Part shown: positions 8,141 through 16,427 of the stretch, piece after piece
Layout of the letters: the number at the start of each line of letters is the position of its first letter
Numbering within the stretch: position 1 is the stretch's first letter
DNA from: Flavobacterium frigidimaris
GTDB lineage: Bacteria > Bacteroidota > Bacteroidia > Flavobacteriales > Flavobacteriaceae
Assembly (NCBI GenBank): GCA_900129595.1
Contig: FQWG01000004.1
Coordinates: 1 to 64,000, forward strand
DNA: 64,000 bases
Direction: 5' to 3'
Made by a program: the position numbers and the translations under genes
Notes under the pieces: model-generated
What the model was told of the DNA's origin: nothing
The model's database searches: none
Seen by the model: the letters and a program-made list of their open reading frames with translations, nothing else

Positions 8141-8150
8141 AGTTTTATAG

Positions 8151-8171
8151 TTTGCGTTAATTATACGCAAA
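8151..8171. promoter_or_regulatory. Probable NrtR operator 1, over the -7 element
   Basis: A perfect inverted repeat TTTGCGT-N7-ACGCAAA. It overlaps the -7 element and predicted start of transcription of the PRPP-synthetase-like gene and ends 11 bases before its ATG. The same 7-7-7 layout recurs at 8203-8223, 52 bp away. It lies directly downstream of nrtR, whose product family binds palindromes of about 21 bp, so repression by NrtR is a strong inference. Confidence 0.8.
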
Positions 8172-8197
8172 TGTAGAATTAAATTTTAAATAAACAA
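8168..8197 (-). promoter_or_regulatory. Bacteroidota promoter for the Prs-like gene
   Basis: On the minus strand a -33 TTG (8195-8197), a 19-base spacer and a -7 TACATTTG (8168-8175) match the flavobacterial consensus TTG-N19-TAnnTTTG exactly. The -7 element is partly inside operator 1. Confidence 0.8.
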
Positions 8198-8202
8198 TTT
8201 AT

Positions 8203-8223
8203 TTTGTGTAAAAATTACGCAAA
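8203..8223. promoter_or_regulatory. Probable NrtR operator 2, upstream of -33
   Basis: TTTGtGT-N7-ACGCAAA, one mismatch from operator 1 and with identical spacing. It overlaps the last codons of nrtR. Centre-to-centre distance to operator 1 is 52 bp, close to five helical turns, so two dimers could sit on the same DNA face. Confidence 0.75.
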
Positions 8224-8907
8224 CTTTATTTCGAAGTGAAAGCCTTTTTCAATCAAATCATTGTATTTCAATTGATTAAAGCGAAATAATTTTGCAGGCC
8301 TTCCGCTTTTTATCGGCGAAAAATGCTCTGTCTGATCTAAAAAACCATAACTCAGGATTTTTTTTCTAAAGTTGCGTCGGTCAATTTCCTTCTCTAAAAT
8401 GGTACAATAGAGATTCTCTAAATCGGAGAACAGAAATTCTTCAGGCAGCAAATCGAAACCAATAGGTTCGTAAGTCAGTTTTGATTTTAACCTTGCGATT
8501 GCTTTTTTGATAATTAAATTATGGTCAAATGCCAAAGACGGAATCTCATCTATCTTACACCATTGTACTCTTTCAGCATCCGTATCTGCTTTGATTTCTA
8601 AATTCGACGCTTCTACTAAGGCGTAATAGGCAACTGATATAACACGGTTTCTGGAATCTCTGTGAATATCATCTCCAAAAGTGTACAATTGCTCCATAAA
8701 AGTCAACTGAACATTAGTTTCTTCATGCAATTCCCTAATTACAGCATTGCTCAAAGATTCATCGTTTTTTACTAATCCGCCTGGCAAAGCCCAATATTTA
8801 TCTGCTGAACCAAACTTTTGTTCGATTAGAAGTACATACAAGTTGTTGTTCTTATAACCAAAAACAATGGCATCGACAGCAACTCTGATATTTTGTAAAT
8901 TTTCCAT
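8215..8907 (-). CDS. nrtR: NrtR-type Nudix transcriptional regulator of NAD metabolism
   Basis: 230 residues: an N-terminal Nudix domain (about 8-145) and a C-terminal winged-helix domain (about 150-230) with the family segment PIGFDLLPEEF, DRRNFRKKIL and a GRPAKLFRF wing. The Nudix box runs from G44 through E50 to R58-E59-L60-H-E62-E63 with only the late Gly changed (N65), so metal binding and perhaps hydrolysis are kept. NrtR proteins repress NAD-synthesis genes and release DNA on binding ADP-ribose or related NAD products. The next gene downstream carries two palindromic operators, and the locus ends with NAMPT. The two Nudix regulators at 50589-52050 are relatives with degraded boxes. Confidence 0.9.
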   Translation of the reverse strand: MENLQNIRVAVDAIVFGYKNNNLYVLLIEQKFGSADKYWALPGGLVKNDESLSNAVIRELHEETNVQLTFMEQLYTFGDDIHRDSRNRVISVAYYALVEASNLEIKADTDAERVQWCKIDEIPSLAFDHNLIIKKAIARLKSKLTYEPIGFDLLPEEFLFSDLENLYCTILEKEIDRRNFRKKILSYGFLDQTEHFSPIKSGRPAKLFRFNQLKYNDLIEKGFHFEIKFA

Positions 8908-8926
8908 AACTTAAAAAAGGATTTGG

Positions 8927-8973
8927 CACTAATTTTTACGAATTAATATTAAATGATTAGCAAAAAATTAGTG
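8927..8973. repeat. Inverted repeat between lysR and nrtR
   Basis: Perfect 11-bp arms CACTAATTTTT (8927-8937) and AAAAATTAGTG (8963-8973). It lies downstream of the LysR gene and upstream of nrtR. It could be a terminator for lysR. No TAnnTTTG promoter for nrtR was found around it. Confidence 0.5.
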
Positions 8974-9002
8974 CTAATTCGTAGAATTCGTGGCTAAAAA
9001 AA

Positions 9003-9908
9003 TTATAATCTATTCCCTAAAAACATTTTTAACTCTTTGGTAATAGTATCAAAAAAAGAACCTAAATTATTGTTTTTAGCGGTCAATAAATATACGTATT
9101 CCTCCGGCACGTGAAAACTATTCCAAAGCAATTGAAGCTTATTTTCTTTGATATATTTTCTCGCATTACAATTCCAGGTTATGGCTACTCCGGAATTTTT
9201 TGACATTATTTCGAGCATTTCTGATTCTGACGGAATAATATAATTCGGCACCATTGAAGGTCTTTTTTTATTGAAAGCATGCAGCCAGAATATTTTTATA
9301 TGCGAAATTCTCGCATCATGACAGTACCATTTTTGTTCGTTCAGCCATTGTTCTGTTTCTGTAAAATGATCTGCTTTTAGTTTCTGACGGAATTCTGCTG
9401 CTTCTAAATTCATAGATGCTACCATTACCAATTTTATTTTTCCAACGATTTCCTGAATGGTATCGAACGTATCAAATCTTTTGGTCATGATTGCAAAATC
9501 CAGTTTTTTAGCATCTACTAACGCAAAAAGAGCATCGTCATCTGCAAAGCTGAAATCGATAAAGTCAAACTTAGAAATTAAAATGCTTCCCAGACTGTCA
9601 AACAAGTCTTTTGAAACACCAACAGACATTAACCTGTTAGAATCCTGCGCCTTAGCCCTAAAACCATTTTCTACATTTTCTAACCGATCGAGCGCATCTA
9701 TGATTAAATTATTGAGTAACTTAGCATATTCAGTTGCTTCGACACCTTTCGACTTTCGATTAAATAACTTATAACCAACATGTGCTTCCAGCATTGATAT
9801 CTGCTGGCTGACTGCTGGCTGACTCATAAACAACTCTTTGGCAGCGACCGAAAAATTGCCGTTTTTGTAAACAGATTTAAAGGTTCTGTACCATTCCAGA
9901 TTTACCAT
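9003..9908 (-). CDS. LysR-family transcriptional regulator
   Basis: 301 residues from the ATG at 9908; the frame is open to 10043 but the extra part would run through the divergent promoter and into the next gene. The N-terminal winged helix-turn-helix is clear: WYRTFKSVYKNGNFSVAAKELFMSQPAVSQQI. A periplasmic-binding-like effector domain follows, though shorter on recognisable motifs than typical LysR proteins. It is divergent from the DJ-1-like gene at 9994 with 85 bases between start codons, the usual layout for a LysR regulator and its target. The effector is unknown. Confidence 0.9.
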   Translation of the reverse strand: MVNLEWYRTFKSVYKNGNFSVAAKELFMSQPAVSQQISMLEAHVGYKLFNRKSKGVEATEYAKLLNNLIIDALDRLENVENGFRAKAQDSNRLMSVGVSKDLFDSLGSILISKFDFIDFSFADDDALFALVDAKKLDFAIMTKRFDTFDTIQEIVGKIKLVMVASMNLEAAEFRQKLKADHFTETEQWLNEQKWYCHDARISHIKIFWLHAFNKKRPSMVPNYIIPSESEMLEIMSKNSGVAITWNCNARKYIKENKLQLLWNSFHVPEEYVYLLTAKNNNLGSFFDTITKELKMFLGNRL

Positions 9909-9927
9909 GATATAAATATATTTATAA

Positions 9928-9935
9928 CAAACATA
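9928..9935 (-). promoter_or_regulatory. -7 element for lysR
   Basis: TATGTTTG on the minus strand, with TTTG 16 bases upstream, 20 bases before the lysR start. The spacing is somewhat shorter than the usual 19. Confidence 0.5.
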
Positions 9936-9969
9936 GTTTATTTTATTTTTACAAATATCACTTATGCCG

Positions 9970-9977
9970 TAAATTTG
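9970..9977 (+). promoter_or_regulatory. -7 element for the DJ-1-like gene
   Basis: TAAATTTG, 16 bases before the ATG at 9994. No good TTG lies at the -33 position, which fits an activator-dependent promoter served by the divergent LysR regulator. Confidence 0.55.
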
Positions 9978-9993
9978 ATGAAAATTTAAAACT

Positions 9994-10758
9994 ATGAAGA
10001 AAATAGCATTATTCGCGATTATAGCATTCGGAGCTTCGAACATTTCAGTTATGGCTCAAAAATCAAATAAAAAAAGTATGAAAAAAGTATTATTCGTTGT
10101 TACCAGTAACGATAAACTGGGCAATACAGGAGAAAAAACAGGATTTTGGTCAGAAGAGTTGGCTGCACCTTATTATGAGTTACTAGATCAGGGAGTCGAA
10201 ATTACGATTGCAACTCCGCTTGGAGGTCAGCCACCAATTGACCCAAAAAGTGCTGATCCGGCATCTGCAACCGAAGACACAAAACGTTTTGATGCTGACA
10301 AAGTACTACAGGAAAAATTAAAACACACGCATAAACTTTCGACGATCAATCAAAAAGATTACGACGCTGTTTTTTATCCGGGAGGTCACGGACCACTTTG
10401 GGATTTAGTAGAGGATAAAAACTCAATTGCTTTGATTGAATCTTTTTATACCCACAAAAAACCGGTAGCTTTTGTTTGTCATGCTCCTGCTGTTTTGAAA
10501 AACGTGAAAGTAAACGGTGAATTTTTAGTGAAAGACAAAAAAGTAACCGGATTTACAAATGAAGAAGAAGAAGCGGTTGAATTAACTAAAGTAGTTCCGT
10601 TTTTATTGGAAGATGCTTTGACTCAAAATGGTGCTCAATTCTCTAAAGGACCAAACTGGGCGCCTTATGCGGTAGAAGACGGCCTTTTGATTACAGGACA
10701 AAACCCGGCATCCTCTAAATTGGTCGCAGGTAAATTATTGGAGAAATTGGGTAAATAA
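9994..10758 (+). CDS. Secreted DJ-1/PfpI (Hsp31-type) protein
   Basis: 254 residues with a Sec signal peptide (residues 1 to about 21, cleaved near VMA-Q), so exported to the periplasm. The rest is a type-1 glutamine-amidotransferase-like domain of the Hsp31 branch: GFWSEELAAPY with Glu54, YPGGHGPLWD near 129, and the nucleophile elbow FVCHAPA with Cys162-His163. Cytoplasmic relatives act as glyoxalase III or as chaperone/deglycase; an exported form is less usual. It is divergent from a LysR regulator and followed by an alcohol dehydrogenase that could handle reduced aldehydes, so a role in reactive-carbonyl defence is plausible. Activity not proven by sequence. Confidence 0.88.
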   Translation: MKKIALFAIIAFGASNISVMAQKSNKKSMKKVLFVVTSNDKLGNTGEKTGFWSEELAAPYYELLDQGVEITIATPLGGQPPIDPKSADPASATEDTKRFDADKVLQEKLKHTHKLSTINQKDYDAVFYPGGHGPLWDLVEDKNSIALIESFYTHKKPVAFVCHAPAVLKNVKVNGEFLVKDKKVTGFTNEEEEAVELTKVVPFLLEDALTQNGAQFSKGPNWAPYAVEDGLLITGQNPASSKLVAGKLLEKLGK

Positions 10759-10759
10759 G

Positions 10760-10918
10760 GTTCTGAGGGTAAGTTACTAAGGCGCTAAGGTTCTAAGGTT
10801 AATACCTTTAAAAAAAACTTAGTGCCTTAGCATCTCAAAACCTTAAAAAAACTTAGCGATTTAGTTCCTTAGTGGCTCAAAAACTAAAAAAACTTAGAAC
10901 CTTAAAAAAACAAAAAAA
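10760..10918. repeat. Intergenic CTTAG/CTAAG repeat tract
   Basis: Repeated ACTTAGTGCCTTAG, AACCTTAAAAAAACTTAG and facing GCTAAGGTTCTAAGGTT segments fill the gap before the alcohol dehydrogenase gene and can form hairpins. A weak open frame runs through this tract into the next gene but is not credible as coding sequence. Confidence 0.5.
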
Positions 10919-10919
10919 T

Positions 10920-12077
10920 ATGTTAAACTTTGAATTATACAATCCGACGAATTTAATCTTCGGAAAAGGACAAATAGAAAAACTTTCGACTCTGGTACCT
11001 AAAGACGCTAAAATCTTATTGGCTTACGGTGGTGGAAGTATCTTTAAAAACGGAATTCACGAACAGGTAATCAATAACCTGAAAGGTTTTGATATTGTAG
11101 AATTTGGCGGAATTGAACCAAACCCACATTTTGAAACTTTGATGAAAGCGGTTGAAGTGATCAAAACAGAAAAAATTGATTTTATTCTGGCTGTTGGCGG
11201 CGGATCTGTTATTGACGGTGTGAAATTTATTTCGGCAGCGGTTAATTTTGACGGAAACCCAATTGACATTTTGCAAAAACGTTTGTTGATAAAAGAAAAT
11301 GCAATGCCTTTTGGAACTGTTTTGACTTTACCTGCAACCGGAAGTGAAATGAACTCAGGAGCCGTGGTTACGATTCAATCGACTCAGGAAAAACTGGCTT
11401 TTGGCGGAAGCGCAATGTTCCCTAAATTCTCTATTTGTGACCCCACTGTAATTGCTTCTTTACCAAAAAGACAATTGCAAAATGGTGTTGTTGATGCATA
11501 CACCCACGTAATGGAGCAATACTTAACGTATCCGCACGAAGGGTATCTGCAAGACCGAATTGCTGAGGGAATTTTGCAGACTTTGATTGAAGTTGGTCCT
11601 AAAGTCGTAGAAAATCCAACAGATTATGCTTTGGCTTCTAACTTTATGTGGAGCTGCACGATGGCATTAAACGGACTGATTCAAAAAGGTGTTCCTTCTG
11701 ACTGGGCAACTCACATGATTGGCCATGAGTTAACTGCTTTATACGGAATCGACCATGCGAGAACTTTAGCCATAATAGGCCCAAGTTTGTATAACGTAAT
11801 GTTCGATACTAAAAAAGAGAAACTGGCACAATACGGAAGAAGGATTTTCAACTTAACGGGTTCTGATGAAGAAGTAGCAAAAGGCGCCATCAACAAAACA
11901 GTGGAGTTTTTCCATACTATGGGCATGGATACTAAACTTTCGCAATATGTAGACGATTACAGCAAAACAGCTGATTTTATTGTAAACCGTTTTGATGAAA
12001 GAGGCTGGAAAGGTCTAGGCGAAAAACAACTGATTACTTTAGAAAAGGTAAAATCAATTGTTGAGATGAGCTACTAA
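10920..12077 (+). CDS. Iron-type (group III) alcohol dehydrogenase
   Basis: 385 residues from the ATG at 10920 (MLNFELYNPT), chosen because the upstream part of the frame is low-complexity repeat. It shows the Fe-ADH features: N-terminal NPTNLIFGKGQI, the GGGSVIDGVKF nucleotide loop near residue 95, LPATGSEMN, and metal ligands in DAYTHVMEQYLTYP, HMIGHELTALYGIDHAR. It is most like the NADPH-dependent butanol dehydrogenase/YqhD group, which reduces short aldehydes in the cytoplasm. It lies downstream of the DJ-1-like gene, and both may be induced together, although the repeat tract between them could split the transcript. Substrate unknown. Confidence 0.92.
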   Translation: MLNFELYNPTNLIFGKGQIEKLSTLVPKDAKILLAYGGGSIFKNGIHEQVINNLKGFDIVEFGGIEPNPHFETLMKAVEVIKTEKIDFILAVGGGSVIDGVKFISAAVNFDGNPIDILQKRLLIKENAMPFGTVLTLPATGSEMNSGAVVTIQSTQEKLAFGGSAMFPKFSICDPTVIASLPKRQLQNGVVDAYTHVMEQYLTYPHEGYLQDRIAEGILQTLIEVGPKVVENPTDYALASNFMWSCTMALNGLIQKGVPSDWATHMIGHELTALYGIDHARTLAIIGPSLYNVMFDTKKEKLAQYGRRIFNLTGSDEEVAKGAINKTVEFFHTMGMDTKLSQYVDDYSKTADFIVNRFDERGWKGLGEKQLITLEKVKSIVEMSY

Positions 12078-12156
12078 AAATATAATTCTAAAATTTTTTA
12101 AATTCCAAATTCAGATATAATTATTGGGATTTGGAATTAATTTTTTGGAATTAAAA

Positions 12157-12193
12157 AAAAAGGCGTTCTTGAATTTTTCAGGAACGCCTTTTT
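12157..12193 (+). terminator. Rho-independent terminator
   Basis: A stem of about 16 bp, GGCGTTCTTGA facing TCAGGAACGCC, flanked by A and T runs, 80 bases after the alcohol dehydrogenase stop codon. The A run on the other side makes it usable in both directions. The rest of 12078-12368 shows nothing else. Confidence 0.9.
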
Positions 12194-12368
12194 ACAATAC
12201 TAAAACAAAACTAACTAACTCAATTTTTGCTAAACTCATTAAATTCTAATTTACAAGTAGTTACAACGTAGCGGTTTTGTTTTTATTGTGTATAATTAAA
12301 AATAATTTTTTATTTTTTTTGAGATTCAGACAACAGCTTTCAGGAAAGCGCTTATTTAAAGTCTTCAT

Positions 12369-14834
12369 TCATCTTTTTTCAAGAAGAGCATTCATTGTTT
12401 TAACCTCTTGCCTGATATTTTTTATGTCAATATTCTTCTTTTCCTCCACCACTTTTCCGTTGAAAAATGATTTTAGATTATAGGACGCATTGCTGTTTTT
12501 TAATAACAAAATTCCAATTTCCGGCTTTTTTGATTCATTAAATCTCAATCCTGTTAGCACATCGGCATTATCGCCTTTACCAAACATCGCTTCTATATTT
12601 TTGCTTGTCGAAAAATCCTCTGCTATCGAATTGAAGTTTTCTTCTATGGTTTTAGCACTATTAACTGTTGACGTAAATATTTCATAAAACATGTCTGATT
12701 CACGTCGGCCTTCATCATCAGTTTCTTTAACCTCTAAGATTTTAGCTTTGATTATCTGGTTCGATTCATAATACATAATACTTCCCGTTTGTTCCGGCGT
12801 TTCATTATTCAACTCGATTGATGCACTTGACATTACTACCTTACCATCAATAAGTAATTGACTCGTATATTTATTACCGGTTTTTTCTCTTGTAATTTTG
12901 CCTTTTTGCTTCTTATTAAATTCTGTTATTTCAATACTTTTATTTTTCAATTCAAAATGAAAACGATTAAAATAATGCATGGCAAAAAGATCTACATCAA
13001 AACTTTGTAAAACTCCCGTTTTCCAATATTTAGAAATAAACTGGCGGTCTAATTTTATGTATTCTACACCGTCAATTATTTTTCCGTCTTTATAAGTCGA
13101 TCTGATATCATAATACGGATGCTGGTATTTCTCCAGGTTTTCCAGATAATTATTAGAATATTGATATTTTTTTATACCCTCTTCATAATAATTGACATAG
13201 TTAAACTCACGCAGTTCTGCAGAAAAATATCCTGAGTATGGCTGTTCGTTTTTATAAATTCCCTCATAAGAATCCTGAACTTTATCTGCAATCGTAAAAG
13301 AGCGATCGATTATTTTGGCCAGTTTTCCGCTGGTAAAACTTTTAGACTTTAGAATGTTATTTTCATCTGTTCGTTCATATTTATTTCTATAAAAAATTTC
13401 CTCGGCAATTGCACCTTTTTTATAGATAATCGCTTTTTGAGCTTCTACTAATTTCCCCTCATAAGGCAAATCGTTTTTATATTCAATTTTTCCGGTAATT
13501 ACTCCGTTGTCATAAAAAACAGTTTCTCCATTTACTACATCATTTACACAAGTGTAGGTTTTAAGAATATTATCGATATGATAATTAAAAACTTTTTGCA
13601 GGCCATTTTTCTTAAAGTCGGTAACCTGAATTAACTCATGAGTATCTTCACCCGTTTTTACAACAAATGTTCCATTAAAGGGCTTGTTATTTTTATAGAT
13701 CCCTTTGGCAACAATACTGTCTTCATCGGTTTTTACGATTGCTTCTCCCTCTTTTAAGCCTTTTATATAATTCGAATTAATGATCAGACTTCCGGAAAAA
13801 TTTTCATTAAAATTCCCTTCAAATGGTTCTCCGTCTTTATAGGTTCGTTTTTTCATTACTGTACCATTTTTATCATAAACAATCTCATCGCCCACTATTT
13901 TACCATTGAGATATTTAGTGAATTTCTGAATTTTACCATTGGGATAATATTTAATTTCTTCTCCTGATTTCTGCCCGTCTTTATAAGTTGTTTTCGATTT
14001 GATGGCAACTGCAAATTGATTCTGAACATAATATTCATATACAATACCATTTGAAATGTTTCGACTATATTGCTCAAAATCAGTTTGCCCGATTGTTTGC
14101 AGCACTTTTCCCGCTACATCATAATTTATCTGTTTAAAACGATTCATGCGGTCATATTCAATATCGTACCAGGTTTCCTGCGCCAATTGTTTAGAGTTGA
14201 TCCAGAATATCTTGCTCTTAATCAGTTTTTTTATCTCCCTTTTTGCAGTTCCGGACTGGTAATCCTCAACCATTACGGGTGTCGTCCCGACTAAACTTTC
14301 TTTTTCCTCATTTGCTTCTCTTTCTGAATCATTGCTTCTGTAATCTTGCCAGTTTCTCACTTCTTGAAAATCTCCTTCAACAGGTTTTCCCTGACTGTAT
14401 TTTCCTTTTATTAAAATGGTACCGTCCTGATGATAGACGATGTGCTCTCCGTCTTTTTTACCCTTTTTATACTGAATCGTTTTAAGTTTTTTTCCATTTG
14501 GATAATAATACGTTAAAATAGCAGCAGACGAATTATTATAAAACTGATAAGCAGATAAATCAAAACCATTTTCATCGTACCAAACGATATCTCCAACATA
14601 ACTATTTTCATCCTTTTGCAAAGAATAACCCTGAAACTGAGGCGTTTTATTGATGTAAAAATCTTCGATTAAAACCAGATTGCCCACTTTCTTCGAGGGT
14701 TTGATTCTATAAAAAGAAGCATTTTCTTTAGAAGTCTCTTTCCACTTTTTGTCAAAATAAGTTGGTTCTGCGTTTTGCGAGAAGGAAAGTCCGGTAGTGA
14801 ATACTAAAATAAGGCTGAAAATTTTACTAGTCAT
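12369..14834 (-). CDS. Large secreted MORN/YwqK-repeat protein
   Basis: 821 residues from the ATG at 14834, which gives a clean Sec signal peptide (MTSKIFSLILVFTTGLSFSQ); a TTG seven codons upstream is less likely. From about residue 85 to 560 it carries many YwqK/MORN-type strands such as YYPNGKKLKTIQYKKGKKDGEHIVYHQDG and YYPNGKIQKFTKYLNGKIVGDEIVYDKNG, each a two-strand unit of 20-25 residues with G-K-x-x-G-x-x-x-x-Y. The last 250 residues lack clear repeats. MORN sheets usually bind partners or membranes; YwqK proteins are sometimes labelled antitoxins, but no toxin gene is adjacent. It stands alone and convergent with the ADH gene. Function unknown. Confidence 0.8.
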   Translation of the reverse strand: MTSKIFSLILVFTTGLSFSQNAEPTYFDKKWKETSKENASFYRIKPSKKVGNLVLIEDFYINKTPQFQGYSLQKDENSYVGDIVWYDENGFDLSAYQFYNNSSAAILTYYYPNGKKLKTIQYKKGKKDGEHIVYHQDGTILIKGKYSQGKPVEGDFQEVRNWQDYRSNDSEREANEEKESLVGTTPVMVEDYQSGTAKREIKKLIKSKIFWINSKQLAQETWYDIEYDRMNRFKQINYDVAGKVLQTIGQTDFEQYSRNISNGIVYEYYVQNQFAVAIKSKTTYKDGQKSGEEIKYYPNGKIQKFTKYLNGKIVGDEIVYDKNGTVMKKRTYKDGEPFEGNFNENFSGSLIINSNYIKGLKEGEAIVKTDEDSIVAKGIYKNNKPFNGTFVVKTGEDTHELIQVTDFKKNGLQKVFNYHIDNILKTYTCVNDVVNGETVFYDNGVITGKIEYKNDLPYEGKLVEAQKAIIYKKGAIAEEIFYRNKYERTDENNILKSKSFTSGKLAKIIDRSFTIADKVQDSYEGIYKNEQPYSGYFSAELREFNYVNYYEEGIKKYQYSNNYLENLEKYQHPYYDIRSTYKDGKIIDGVEYIKLDRQFISKYWKTGVLQSFDVDLFAMHYFNRFHFELKNKSIEITEFNKKQKGKITREKTGNKYTSQLLIDGKVVMSSASIELNNETPEQTGSIMYYESNQIIKAKILEVKETDDEGRRESDMFYEIFTSTVNSAKTIEENFNSIAEDFSTSKNIEAMFGKGDNADVLTGLRFNESKKPEIGILLLKNSNASYNLKSFFNGKVVEEKKNIDIKNIRQEVKTMNALLEKR

Positions 14835-14983
14835 ATTTGAAAGAAATTTCACCAAAACTAATAATTTTTAATTCATTTCTCCTTTTTTATGCAAAAGATC
14901 GTCTTCATTTCTTAAAAATTAGTTTTTTTGTTTTAATGGCAGAAAAACTTAACGTTTGTTTTGGAATTTTCTTAAATCAGATT

Positions 14984-15015
14984 TTGTATTATTACTACAT
15001 TATTAAGTACTTTTG
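14984..15015 (+). promoter_or_regulatory. Promoter of gpsA
   Basis: -33 TTG (14984-14986), 21-base spacer and -7 TACTTTTG (15008-15015), fitting TAnnTTTG. The gpsA ATG follows 18 bases later. Confidence 0.65.
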
Positions 15016-15033
15016 TTTTAAATTATTAAAATA

Positions 15034-16029
15034 ATGAGCGAAAATTTAAAATTTGCAGTAATTGGAGGAGGAAGCTGGGCAACAGCGATTGCAAAGATGT
15101 TATGTGTGAATCTTTCAGAAATTGCCTGGTACATGCGTAATGACGCTGCGATAGAACATATCCAGAAATACAAGCACAATCCAAATTATTTAAGTTCGGT
15201 AGAATTTGACACTAAAAAACTTAGGTTAACTAACAATATAAATGAAGCAATTGAATATGCCGATTATGTCATTTTTGCTATTCCTTCTGCTTTCTTAGAT
15301 GGTGAGCTAAAAAACTTAACGGTTTCTCTGGCTGATAAAATCATCTTTTCAGCTATTAAGGGAATTGTTCCTGAAACGAGTTTAATCGTTGGGGAGCATT
15401 TTCATATTCAATACGACATTCCTTATTATAATATTGGTGTTATTACCGGTCCCTGCCATGCAGAAGAAGTGGCTTTAGAAAGACTTTCTTATTTGACCAT
15501 TGCTTGCGGTGATCCTGATAAAGCGAGTATTGTAGCCAAATCATTGTCCGGAAATTACATCAAGGCAAAAATTTCTGATGACATTATTGGTACTGAATAT
15601 GCCGCAATGTTAAAAAATATTTACGCCATTGCTGCCGGAATTGCACATGGTTTGGGTTATGGAGATAACTTTCAGTCGGTGATGATGAGTAATGGTATTC
15701 GCGAGATGAAAAAATTCATCAAAAAAGTGCATAAAATGAAACGTAACATCAATGACTCCGCTTACTTAGGCGATTTATTGGTTACGGGATATTCTGTATT
15801 CTCAAGAAACAGAATGTTCGGAAACATGATTGGTAAAGGCTACACCGTAAAAAGTGCCATGATGGAAATGAGTATGGTTGCAGAAGGTTATTATGCAACC
15901 AAAAGTGCTTATAAACTTAATCAGGGCTACGGGGCACATACTCCAATTATCGATGCGGTTTATGCCGTTTTATATGAAGGAAAAGATGCTAAAGCTGTCT
16001 TTAAAAAACTAACGGAATCTTTGGATTAA
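15034..16029 (+). CDS. gpsA: Glycerol-3-phosphate dehydrogenase [NAD(P)+]
   Basis: 331 residues, the normal length. It reduces dihydroxyacetone phosphate to sn-glycerol 3-phosphate for phospholipid synthesis in the cytoplasm. The Rossmann loop is VIGGGSWATAIAK (residues 9-21); GPCHAEEVA, the catalytic Lys region YAAMLKNIYAIAAGI and NGIREMKKF follow in family order. It has its own promoter and terminator, so it is a single-gene unit. Confidence 0.95.
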   Translation: MSENLKFAVIGGGSWATAIAKMLCVNLSEIAWYMRNDAAIEHIQKYKHNPNYLSSVEFDTKKLRLTNNINEAIEYADYVIFAIPSAFLDGELKNLTVSLADKIIFSAIKGIVPETSLIVGEHFHIQYDIPYYNIGVITGPCHAEEVALERLSYLTIACGDPDKASIVAKSLSGNYIKAKISDDIIGTEYAAMLKNIYAIAAGIAHGLGYGDNFQSVMMSNGIREMKKFIKKVHKMKRNINDSAYLGDLLVTGYSVFSRNRMFGNMIGKGYTVKSAMMEMSMVAEGYYATKSAYKLNQGYGAHTPIIDAVYAVLYEGKDAKAVFKKLTESLD

Positions 16030-16080
16030 ATTTTCGTTTCCTTTCACAGTTTTCAATTGCAGTCTTAAATCTTATATTAT

Positions 16081-16117
16081 AAAAAGAGCCAGAAAAATTA
16101 ATTTTCTGGCTCTTTTT
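16081..16117 (+). terminator. Terminator after gpsA
   Basis: Perfect stem AGAGCCAGAAAA / TTTTCTGGCTCT with flanking A and T runs, 50 bases after the gpsA stop codon. The remaining stretch to 16360 holds no gene or motif I recognise. Confidence 0.9.
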
Positions 16118-16364
16118 ATTTGTCCAATTGTTAAGAAACACGGAAATGCAACGAAAAAACCTCAATATTTAACAAGAAATATTCTTCTTCACAATACATC
16201 AAACCTACATCTTATTTCAAAAAAGAAAGCTTTTTAGCCTTACAAAACCACAAAAACAGTATCGGCCTATATATCAACGATATAGGGTTGTTTTTCTAAA
16301 ACTCAACAATTGTGTTTTTCTCACAATTAAAAGCATTCACAATTTTACAATCCCTTATTTTTCA

Positions 16365-16394
16365 TTGCTTCGCAAAGAATTATTGATACATTTG
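16365..16394 (+). promoter_or_regulatory. Promoter of the TonB receptor operon
   Basis: -33 TTG (16365-16367), exactly 19 bases, -7 TACATTTG (16387-16394), a full consensus match. The first ATG of the operon is 34 bases downstream. Confidence 0.8.
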
Positions 16395-16427
16395 CGTTAT
16401 TATTTTTATTGATTCTAATTAAAAACA

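Noticed and set aside
8141..8170. Longer start (TTG at 8170) for the Prs-like gene
   Set aside because: It lies inside the -7 element and operator 1, so it would precede or coincide with the transcript start.
9909..10043. Longer start for the LysR gene at 10043
   Set aside because: It would add 45 hydrophobic residues before the helix-turn-helix and overlap the divergent gene and both promoters. The ATG at 9908 gives a normal LysR start.
12369..14834. Antitoxin of a toxin-antitoxin pair, as YwqK names suggest
   Set aside because: It is exported, very long, and has no small toxin gene next to it.
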